A stretch of DNA of 64,000 nt from Gonapodya prolifera JEL478 (taxonomy: Eukaryota; Monoblepharomycota; Monoblepharidomycetes; Monoblepharidales; Gonapodyaceae): positions 285,256 to 349,255 of the forward strand of contig KQ965764.1 of NCBI GenBank assembly GCA_001574975.1. The letters run 5' to 3'. Shown in pieces: positions 47,122-56,296 of this stretch; the stretch's first letter is position 1, and each line of letters begins with the position of its first letter. Both the position numbers and the translations under genes were made by a program. Below the pieces are notes generated by a model. That model was not told where the DNA came from and made no database searches. It saw nothing but the letters and a program-made list of their open reading frames with translations.

Positions 47122-49835
47122 CTACTCCAAATCGGTGCGAACAAAGTATCCGCCCTTCTCAGGCGTTGTCAACGTGCTACACGCAAGCGTGGATAATTTC
47201 ATTTTTTCAACTGTTCGCCGAGAGAAGTGGGGTCCAAACCAAACTCACCCGAATTCAATTCCTCCTGAAAATCGTCCAAGAACCTTGATTAAATCTCCTG
47301 CATTGACAGTGAGCTCATCCCTCCTTTTTCGCTTTATTGACACCTTTGCGGAAATTGTTTCAGTGGGTCGTGGTTCTTGTGGCATTGGTACGTTTACTGG
47401 GCACGCCAATCTGCAAAGAAATTTGTCAAAAGAAAACAAGCTCTTCACCTGACCAACCTACTCACAAAATCTCTTGAAGCACTGCCTCAATTACCTTAAA
47501 GCTTGGACGGTCCTCCGGTTCTGGTGCCCAGCACTCCTCCAGCAATTCCTTCAATCTCTCTGGCATCTCCACCACCATGGAGTTCAGACATGGCCGTAGG
47601 TCCCCATCAATGATTCGTGTCCAAAGACGTGCATCCGGGACATCCCCAAAAGGTCTTTCGAGAGTCCAAATCTGCAACAAGAGCGTGTTGCTCTGTGAAA
47701 ACCAGCAAGGCACATCGTGTGCACCCACCTCGTATGCTGTCATCCCCATTGCATATACATCTCCCTCTTTGCTGCTCTTGTGCTCCAGCAGCCTTTCTGG
47801 GGGCATCCACCGTGGCGTCCCCACCCTTTCGGATGGGTCCGTTCCCTTGGGAGCCGCTGCACTCTCCAGCTTGGCGTACCCAAAGTCACACACCAAGCCA
47901 CTGCCATTATCCCGAACGAGGACGTTGGAAGCTTTAAGATCAGCGTGGACTATGCCGACGCCGTGGAGATAGGACATTCCTTGGGCGACATCAAGCATCT
48001 GAGGTAGGGTGGGACGAGTTGTAAATGCGACACGTTGTTGGAGGTGAAGAGTGAACATACCAGCTTAATCCGCTGATATGTTGTCGTGGGGACGGTCCGC
48101 AAGTAAGAGAGAGCAGTTCCATGTTTCATGAATGGAGACACGATGAAAGGGAATGTGGTAGTTAAGCAGGCCCCCGAGAGCGGGAGCACGTTGTCATGTT
48201 TCAAGCTTGACCAAATCTCGATCTCAGAGGCAAAAGCCTTTAAAAGATATGGACGGAGTGTCAGTCCATCGTGGTGTTCAAGATGACGGCACAAAACTCA
48301 CGGTGTACAGGTCCCGACCCATGTCCCCACGAAATACCCGCTTCAGAGCGACTTCATTCCCCTGCCACATGCCACGGAACACTTCTCCGTATCCTCCACG
48401 GCCAATTAACTCTTGGAAAGTGACATGCTCCTCTTGGATCCATGGGGTGTCCAGTGGTTGCTGCCCGGGGGTCGCAAGGAGGTCAGCTCTGGGCCGAGGC
48501 GAGTTGCGCACGAGCGTGTGAGGCAAGAAATGCGGGGAAGGAGGTGGGGGTCGAACGACAGCTCACAAAATCTGGTGCAAATTGTTGATGATCTCCTCAG
48601 GTGTTGGTAGGGGGACGCCCATCCGGCCAATACCAGCGTCGCAGCGCCCTAACAAGGCAACAAGAGATTCCTGTGCAGTGCCTTCCTCCCTGAGTCGTTG
48701 CATTGTAAGCCCTCCAGACCAGATCTACGAGTTGCACAATAGAGCACCCGGTGTCAGGAATTATTGCCCATAAGGGAAAAACTTGCGGTCGGAAACACCT
48801 ACCTGTATCGCAATCCTTGCAAAGCTCACGATGTCGCTTACAAATGGATACGCCAGCTTGCGTTCATTGTGCATTTTGACGAGAAGGGCTTCCATAAGTT
48901 TATCGGGGTCAGTGACAAAGGAGCTCAAGGCTCCAGTGGCGCAGGATTCCCTGGCGTCGTACGCAAAGCCAAATGATGAGATAATGGCGTGCCCTTGGTC
49001 GTCGATCACGATGAGACGGGCGTGGAGGTTAGTGTGCGCAATTTTGTGGTCGTGAAGGTGGCGGATTCCTTTGGCGATTTCGATCATCTGGTGTTGTGAA
49101 AACGCCGGGTGGTCGGAGGAGGAGTGAGTCGAGTAGTCGTGGCAAGAAAAAATCGTGACGGGTTGCCCTTGTGACGACAACTCACGAGTCGAATCTTGTC
49201 ACGTGGGCCTGGTTTGAAGCGGTGCAGGTACTCGAGCAAGCTGCCGTTTCGCATCAACGGGGATATCATGAATGGCTGGCATGCATCGAAGCAGACACCG
49301 TAGAACCGGAGAATATTGGGATGAGCGGGTATTGTGGCCCAGGTGAACAACTCGCTCGCAAAGGCCTTATTAGGAAGCTTCATTTTCGAGCACATTCATC
49401 GCGGCAAAAAACGAGCCGTCATCCACTCACTGCCGCGTGGTCCAGTTGCGAGAGGATCTTGATCCCCACTTCGACATCCCGTTGCCATACCCCGCGATAC
49501 ACGTGACTGTAGCCACCGAACGCAATGTAGTCGCCAAGCGCCACGTCACGGACGTTAATATTGCCTCGCACGCCCGGCAAGAGCTCTGGCCACCTCCTCT
49601 TGCCCGCGCTCCAGTTGTTTTCGATGTCCGGGTCGCCGGTTCGTTTGAGCACGGGTGATGGGAGATCGTCCTTGTCCTTGCGTGCGTGTTGGGGTGGGCC
49701 CGAGTGCGAGATGATTGGCGTAGAGGTCTCGAAGAGGGTTGTGTCCGATGCCATGGATATGGAGATGCTCTTGGTCGTGCCGGTAGGGGCTTCTTGATCG
49801 TTGTGGGACAAGCGCGATCGCGCGGAAATGAGCAT
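47122..49835 (-). CDS. Tandem pseudokinase-kinase-SH3 protein (TKL-like)
   Basis: Nine exons (49431-49835, 49186-49377, 48803-49087, 48567-48725, 48302-48488, 48061-48237, 47466-47998, 47249-47410, 47122-47176) give about 717 residues. Domain 1 has a kinase fold (IAFGGYSHVYRGVWQRDVEV, GIKIL, KAFASELFTWATIPAHPNIL) but HRD is HTN (KIAHTNLHARLIVIDDQG) and DFG is SFG (IISSFGFAYDA): a pseudokinase. Domain 2 looks active: LIGRGGYGEVFRGMW, VALKRV, FASEIEIWSSLKHDNVLPLS, VHADLKASNVLV, CDFGYAKLE, GTPRWMPPERL. The C-terminus is a divergent SH3 (AKVSIKRKRRDELTVNAGDL, IKVLGRFSGGIEFG, GGYFVRTDLE). Exon 4 carries one base too many for the frame (AAA at 48659-48661), so either an assembly error or two separate genes is possible. 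Intron phases elsewhere are exact. Confidence 0.75.
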
Positions 49836-50005
49836 TTTTTCGATGCAGCAGTAGACTCAGATGAATGAATTCAATCCAAAGGAAGGCTCCCCGACTTGAC
49901 CACGGCAGACTGCCTGGGAACGGCCCCAACTCTTCCCGCTCCAGGACAAAGAATCTTTCCAGTCGATGTGGTCGTTCAGGCGAATGGAGTCCGCTCAAAT
50001 TTAAG

Positions 50006-50595
50006 CCCCAAGCGCTCCCCCCGTCGCCGATGCGACTGGCACCCCACACGGTCACAACGGAAGTGACATACCCCCACCATACGACGAGCTCCCACCGTCA
50101 TATGCCCAGATCGGCGGAGAGGTGAGAGATTGCTTTCGTCCCGCGAACCCCCAGGCCGGGCACTCCACGTCACTCTGACCTACTTATGACGAACAAGGCC
50201 GCGCTTCCGCTGACCCCTGGGGCGCATCTCAAACTCCACCCGCCCAAGGGGCAACCGCGGCACGCAATCTACTGCGGAGGGGATCACGTCGTCTGGTACA
50301 ATATATACAAACTAGGAGGGACCGACTCTCCCATCGAAAATTGCAGCCTCGCTCAGTTCATGGCCTCGGGGGGGCGTCTTGAGGTCATTTCCGATAGTGC
50401 AGACTCGCGGTACTCCGGGGACCAAGTGTGGACCGGGCGTTGCGGGCGGCGGAGTACGGGAAACGGAAGAACAAGATGTCTGTGGGCGGTGACGTGCCTG
50501 AGAAGGCGAAGGGTGTCGGACCGGTGGAGTTCGTGGACTGGTGCTTTGGGAGGCAGTCGTTGAAATCGAGAGGACTAGGTGGAGCTCTGGGCTGA
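50006..50595 (+). pseudogene. LRAT/NC-domain-like protein with PPxY motifs, probably decayed
   Basis: LRAT-domain proteins are thiol acyltransferases or phospholipases using an N-terminal His and a Cys in an NCEHF motif. Exon 1 ends IPPPYDELPPSYAQIGGE, with two WW-binding PPxY motifs. After an intron come ALPLTPGAHLKLHPPKGQPR and HAIYCGGDHVVWYN (the His region), NCSLAQFMASGGRLEVISDS and YSGDQV. Then the frame shifts by two bases near 50428, and DRALRAAEYGKRKNK and VEFVDWCFGRQSLKSRGL follow. In active enzymes this last block is NCEHFVxWC; here the nucleophile Cys pair is replaced by GPVEF. The frameshift and lost Cys suggest a decayed gene, though an assembly error plus a non-catalytic paralogue is possible. 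The 5' end is unresolved. Confidence 0.5.
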
Positions 50596-51569
50596 GAAGA
50601 TGCATGAATCAGGTTCGCGTGTGCGAATCATGGTGGCAGGAACTCCGGATACAATGGCGAGGTTTTGAGATTTTTGAAGGACTTTTTTTGTTGCTGTCTT
50701 CCTCATTGGCAAAAAGAACCGATTCAGTGTGTCAACATAAGCGAGACAGAGTAGAAGGGGTCGCCTGTGGTGAACCATCTAGGTAAACCCTGAATCCAAA
50801 AGTCGCAGAATGCTTATTGAGAGACAGCGCAATGAAAAGGCAGCCATCTGTAACTGTATTGTATGTGTCTCCCCTAATACTAAACTATCTTTCCACTCCC
50901 CTTCTGCTGCCTCTACACACCCATTCCCTGGAGTGTGTCAATACGGACCTCCCACGCCAACACCCCAACTATTTCCACGCCTACTACCCCACCTCTCAAC
51001 TACTCTACGCGCCGCGATCTGCATTGACTTCTCCTGTTTAAACTCTGCGGCCCCGACCCCCACGCCAGCTCACCATCGTCGCCACGTCTGCCCCACGTCA
51101 CCATCCTCTCACTCGCACTGCTGCGCATCAGCATCCGCTGGATTATCGTGCAATTCATGCATTCCGCGGACTTTCACGTGATCCGACAATCCGTATGCAA
51201 TCTCCCCGATTTTGCATGCCGCCTTCGAACCCTTTTACAGTTGAGGACGGGAACCTCCTGAACCCTCTTCGTCCCCGCACACAAAGAAGGAAGGAGAGGG
51301 AAGGTGATTTCCCACGCGATCGCCATCGCCACGTGCGCAACACGGCGCCGGATGAAGCGCGCGATGAGCAGGCTGTTCCACGGGGGCTGGCAGAGGGGAC
51401 GCGACGACGACGCGGGGCCCGACGCAGGGGGGGCCGCGAAGAGGGGATGGTCGCGCAGAGGGAGGGACGGAGGGGGTGAGAAAAGGTGAGATTGCACGGG
51501 AAAGTCTCCGGGTGCGTGCAATCGGGCGGTGCTGATGTGCCCTGTGCCACACCAACTAGGGGTCGGTCG
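50596..51569. other. Intergenic region, nothing seen
   Basis: About 970 bp. ORFs in the GC-rich right half (51.2-51.5 kb) are open on several frames because of base composition and show no motifs. It should include the promoter of the gene at 51570. Confidence 0.4.
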
Positions 51570-52647
51570 ATGGAACACACACGGGCGACGTACCCGCCCC
51601 CGCTGCCCGAATTCCCGGACACAAGCACCCGACAGGTCCGCTCTGCGTCCACGTTTGCCGCGCCGGGGGCCCCCGTGGGGAGCGACCGGCGTTGGGCACA
51701 GTCCAAAACGGTGGAACCTGAGAGGGGTTCGTGGGGCTCGACGGGGTCGGGGTCGGGTTTGGGAGAGCGGAGAGAGTGGAGCCTTCCACCGGGGGTCAAC
51801 GCCGTGCCGGCCACCACGTCGGGAGGGTTCCTTGCGCCCCCAGGTCACTCCGCCACCGCACTCCCACTCTCCCAACATCCCCCGGCACCAACAACTACGA
51901 CAGCATCGACCCCCTTCTTCCTCTCTCCCGACCCCGCGTCCCTTCTCGTGCAAGCCACGCACCACGAGCACATGGGCGACTATTGCCGTGCAAGCATACT
52001 TCTGCGCACGGCACTACGACTGGGTCTGGATGCCGACGCGACGCGCAAGGCCCGGTTGCGGATCGCTCGAGACGCCGTGCGATCAGACCCCCCGCGCGTC
52101 GACGAAGCGATGCACGAGGTCGGATGGGTCCAGGCGCGGTGGGGTGACGATGACGATGGCGAGTTCAAGGCAACCGTGGAGGAGGTGTGGAAAGTGTCCG
52201 AGAGGGTCAAGGCCGACGTGCAGCGGAGGGAGAGTAGGAGTCGGAGGAAAGCCCAGGCGGATCTGCAGAGGAGCGAGAGCTGGAGGCGGAGGGAAGTCAA
52301 GGCGGATGTGGAGAATGATGAGGAAGTCAAGGAGGTGGGCAGTGGGGAAGTCGAGGTGGGTTGTTATTTCATGTGGGCGTTGCTGTTGGGTCTTCTCACC
52401 ATTCCTGTTCACCACCCACTCCGCTCCTCCACATGCCTCACTGGACCGGACCACATCTATTTCCTTCCTCCCACCCCACCCCCAATCACAGCCCAACGCC
52501 ACCACCCGCCGCGCTTCCTCGGCATCCCTCGTCTCGATCGCCTCCACCGACCCCGGATCTCCCATCGTCATGCCGCCCTCGCCCGACCCCGAGGCGTACC
52601 CGGGCTGGACGCGGAGAGCCGAAAGCGGGGTTGTTGCTTGTGGGTGA
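51570..52647 (+). CDS. Unknown 313-residue protein with helical/charged C-terminal half
   Basis: Two exons (51570-52355 and 52492-52647, phase 0) give 313 residues from the ATG at 51570. The N-terminal 110 residues are disordered (MEHTRATYPPPLPEFPDTST). A helical-hairpin segment follows: DPASLLVQATHHEHMGDYCR, ASILLRTALRLGLDADATRK, reminiscent of MIT or TPR helices but too short to assign. Next come DPPRVDEAMHEVGWVQARWG and a charged stretch with an internal near-repeat (VKADVQRRESRSRRKAQADL, QRSESWRRREVKADVEN). The second exon ends PDPEAYPGWTRRAESGVVAC. No family was recognised. The exact exon phase and conserved-looking helices support a real gene. Confidence 0.55.
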
Positions 52648-53049
52648 CTGCGTACGTCAGCGTCAACGTCAAGTGTGACGTGGGAGTTGGCATGAGCATG
52701 ATGGGACAAGGAGGTGGACATTTTCGGGGTTGTTTTCTGTACAATCTATTTTCGTGGTTCTGGGGACGAGGTGGGACGAGAGAAGTGCTGCGTCTTGGAT
52801 ATGGTTGGTCTTTTTTTTTTTTTGTAGGGTGACGAGTAGAAAGAAACAATCAATTTTGTTGCAGTTGAACAATTTGAAGTGGAAGTGGTACCTGCACCGA
52901 TGGTGGGCAGTCTTCGCCTCCATGAGCTCGACGTCATCGAAATCGGTCCAACCCAGTTGCAACCAACTGCCTCTTTGTTTTGAGGAAGGGCATATCTGCA
53001 ATCTACTCGTCTTGATCACTACCCTGGAAATCGGTGTTCATGTGGGAAC
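52648..53049. other. Intergenic spacer, nothing seen
   Basis: About 400 bp between the 313-residue gene and the left end of the transposable element, with a poly-T run near 52810. No coding signal. Confidence 0.4.
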
Positions 53050-53245
53050 GTCTGAAAAACCGGACTTTTGCTTAAGTGCACTTAAGTGCCATTAAATGCC
53101 GCTGCCACTTGATCAAACTTAAATGGCTGTTAAGTGGTTGGGCTGTTACTTAAGTGCCACTTAAGTGGCAGTTGAGAGGCTAAGTGGTCTAATTTGCTCT
53201 GCGGCAGGTAGGTGCCACTTGAGCGCCATCAAATACATTTAACTG
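53050..53245 (+). repeat. Left terminus with CACTTAAGTG subterminal array
   Basis: Begins CGTCTGAAAAACCGG and holds at least five CACTTAAGTG-like palindromic units or half-units (for example at 53071-53090 and in the 53,150s). Such clustered short motifs are typical transposase-binding subterminal repeats. Confidence 0.7.
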
Positions 53246-55319
53246 ACGTTACAAGCCAGTAGCTCGCTAAAACTGTTATTGTTTTTGTTTGATACATGTC
53301 TCGACAATACAACTGACGTGAAAATAGAAGCTGCGATTTGGGTTCGTTTGTGCCGTGAATTTAGTTCACCCTGCGATAAGTATAAAGGAATCTGTAAAAT
53401 AGACACGACGAGAAAGCTACTTCCAAAGAAGTTTTCAAACTGTTTGGTAGTTCGTCGCTGAAATGAGTTCGGTGGTCTTCGCAAACGTTGGTACAACTTT
53501 TCGAAACTTTTCCTTGAAACCCAAAGGCATCCACTCCGGCGGACTACCGTTTCCGCTCGATCTCTCTTCAATAAGGTGGTTCAAGGGAACCCCTCCTGAA
53601 CTTCGCCGGAGTTCGCTCGAGTTCCACGAATTCGCACTGTCAACGAGGGCACCATGTTTCAGGGAAAATAGCGCGCATCACTTCGAAAGTTGAGGGAAAA
53701 CAGTGGCCTAAAACAATTTCAAGTGTGACACTGCCGCTTTTAGGCGATGCGAGTCGCGAAACGCTGCAGCTGTTTGTTAAACTGACTCTGCTCCCACACT
53801 TTTCCTGCCGATTACAAATGAGAATCGGTGAGTTGAATTGAGCGCAGAATCATTGATGGATCGCTCTTTGCTCACCGACGTACCGACTTTGTTTCTGGGA
53901 GTCCTTCTGTTTTGATGTGAGTCGGTTTGGTCGGAACACCCGTCGTGCGGAACTGCCAAAGGTAATCACACCGGATCTGTTCGACTTTCAGCAGACGAAA
54001 AGGTATCTATTCAGCGCGAAGCTCCACATGGGAAGGGGGTTGTGGGGTTGCCAAAGTTCGAAGGTCATTTTAACACCATCATCCCCCGAACAACCAGCCA
54101 ACCCAAGAGTCTGACTACGCTGTCAACTTTCACCTTGAGAAATCTCTTACCTCGTACTTTGATATCAAGAACGAGTGACACCAGCTCTTCAGGTGACTCA
54201 CTTGTCCACCTCATTTTAACCTCACAAACATCACTCTGGTCTGCCAGGTGCGCTTCCCCCTTTTTGATTCATTTCTTTTGACACTACCGATAATCTTCGC
54301 TCTTTATTTTGGGCCTTCCTTCCCCCTTTCTACCTGTCGGACTAGAAAACTGAACCGCCATCCTCGGCCTCACTCTTCCCCACGCACTCCCTGACCGCTT
54401 CTCTCGCGTCATCGTCATGAGCACCGGCATTCTCGACGGGACGCCTGCCGGCGCGGGACTCTCCCACTGGTTGCGCTACTTAAAACTCCCAACAGGACTT
54501 GGCTATTGGCATGTTGATCGACCGCAGAGCCAGTCACCTTTCGCGCGAGGAGCTAGACGGGTGAGTGAGGCTGTGCATGCACACATTGCAGTACTAGAAG
54601 CTCACCGGTCTGGGCTTAGTAACGACACACCGTGCCAAGTGCATTGTACAAGCCCCGGGTTCGCGCGTTTCCGAAATTGTACCGACTGAGACGGATATGG
54701 AAGTCATTGGCGGGTCTCATCGTGGATTGCTATTGGCATTCTTGCTGTTGAGGGAAGTGTATGAGGTAAAGCTTGCTTCACGTCCTTCGACAGATCACGG
54801 AAAAGTTGCGCGCGAGCTTCGAAGCAAGTCAGTCATACCAGCGTTCATCTACATGAAAGGTGCTGTATCGCTGGTACACTGGTGTTCCCCATGACCACGC
54901 CCACCCACACGTCCTCCTACCAAACCCGTAGATCCCGTTTTAGGCCTCTCGTCATGGATTTCTTCATCCATTCCGTGTTCTCCACCAACCTCAACCTTCC
55001 TGTCTGTGGAAGGAGTTCGTTGGATGAGAGATAGCAGTCGACGGTGAGTGGCGTCGTTGTGTACATCCCAAGACGCAGTTGGAGAGAGGCAGTGTGGTCG
55101 AGAACCCGCGGAGGAAGCAAGATGATTTGCGGCATCAGCCTGAAATGTCTGGGCTATTTGAACTCGGAGTGCGAGGAAATAACAAGTGCTAGGAACTGGG
55201 ATGGGTGGGGGTGCAAACGTGCTGGTGGCCAAAAGACCCAGACCGGGTCGTAGATCGTGGCGTTATATGAAAGTGCAACTGGATAAATACATCGCATTGA
55301 TTTTCATTAAGTCACGCCT

Positions 55320-55527
55320 CATAGCATTCAAGAGATACATAAGTGCCATATTAAGTGCCACTCAAGTACCCCACCCATATTACATAATTGGTAGTAATTA
55401 GCACTTAAGTGGCCTGATTGGTATTTGCGACAATTAATTGCCAATCAAGGTACAGACCTTAACTTATGTCAATTAGGCACTTAATGGCACTTAATTACAC
55501 TTAATGTCACTTGTCGGTTTTCAGACG
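55320..55527 (-). repeat. Right terminus, inverted copy of the subterminal array
   Basis: It carries TTAAGTGCCACT, CACTTAAGTGG, GCACTTAATGGCACTTAATT and ends GTCGGTTTTCAGACG, the inverse of the left tip. The arrays are similar in motif but not in exact order, so the two ends have diverged or were partly shuffled. Confidence 0.7.
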
Positions 55528-56296
55528 AAGCCCGTGTCTTTTTTTTCCGATCTCGGCGTAAAAGTCGCCGTTTTCAATTCGGTTCCTGGTCCCACCGTCG
55601 AATCATGGGAGACAGAGCGGGCGATGCTTCCCAATGTACACGTATGAAAACAAAATTAAACGCACCTCCTAAATGCAAAGTAGCACGATTTTATTGCGTC
55701 TTGGGTACCGGGTTGTACCACCCATTCGCGATAAAGGGTAAAATATTGTCGAAATCGTGGCACAGCGGGGATACCCTTGCCAGGATCGGGAGCAGAACGA
55801 TTGGTGGCGACGCGCACAGGAGCTCAGGTTTCTCTTAAGGAAGGACAGGGACGTAAGGAACGCTTTGCAGGGCGACGAGAGAGCACAAGGTGCGTGTCGA
55901 GAGCGGGGGCGGGGGTGGGGGGTGGGATGTGGAAGGGGACCAGGATGGGAGGAGCGCGTGGGAGTGAAAGGGGAGAGGGTGGAGCGGGGAAAGAAGCGAG
56001 GGCAGGAAGTGATGGGAGGAAGAGAGCAGGACCGGTGCGCGAGAGAGGGAAGCGTGGGAGCGGTGCGTTTTGGAGCCCGTGGACCGCAAGCAATCCCATA
56101 AAGTATACAGAGTGCCGTATCAGTGCGCTACAGCCTGCCACTACTGGGAATTTTCTTCACCGATGCTGTCTCGTCTGACACATCCTGCCGTTACCAACAC
56201 CGTACCCGCCCTATTACTTATCTGCCTACACCTTCTTACCCACCTTCCCCCCCGCACTTACCTTGCACACCGCTCGCATCTGTGAACTCTCTAGCA
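55528..56296. other. SIP5 upstream region with G-rich purine tract
   Basis: No gene seen. A strongly purine-biased stretch spans about 55,890-56,050 on the plus strand, with four long G runs at 55904-55926 (GGGGGCGGGGGTGGGGGGTG), which could fold as a G-quadruplex. It should include the SIP5 promoter and 5' UTR. Confidence 0.5.

Larger units (their letters stand above)
53050..55527. mobile_element. Non-autonomous DNA transposon with inverted termini
   Basis: The left end reads CGTCTGAAAAACCGG and the right end, reverse-complemented, CGTCTGAAAACCGAC: imperfect terminal inverted repeats. Both ends continue into about 200-bp arrays of CACTTAAGTG and TTAAGTGCCATTAA variants in inverted orientation (the first left copies at 53071-53090; the right array at about 55,320-55,510). 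The 2.5-kb interior has no transposase-like ORF; the longest frames are under 100 codons. AT-rich ends and subterminal repeats resemble hAT- or CACTA-type families, but the class cannot be fixed. Flanking duplication is at best 2 bp (AA) and unproven. It lies intergenically and disrupts no recognised gene. Confidence 0.7.

Noticed and set aside
47180-47245. Apparent stop (TGA) inside the SH3 coding region with readable frame beyond (WFGPHFSRRTVEK)
   Set aside because: A 72-nt GT-AG intron starting at this point removes the stop and gives a better SH3 ending.
54849-55232. Minus-strand ORF of 127 codons inside the transposon
   Set aside because: No transposase or other motif; composition is non-coding-like and no splice context was seen.
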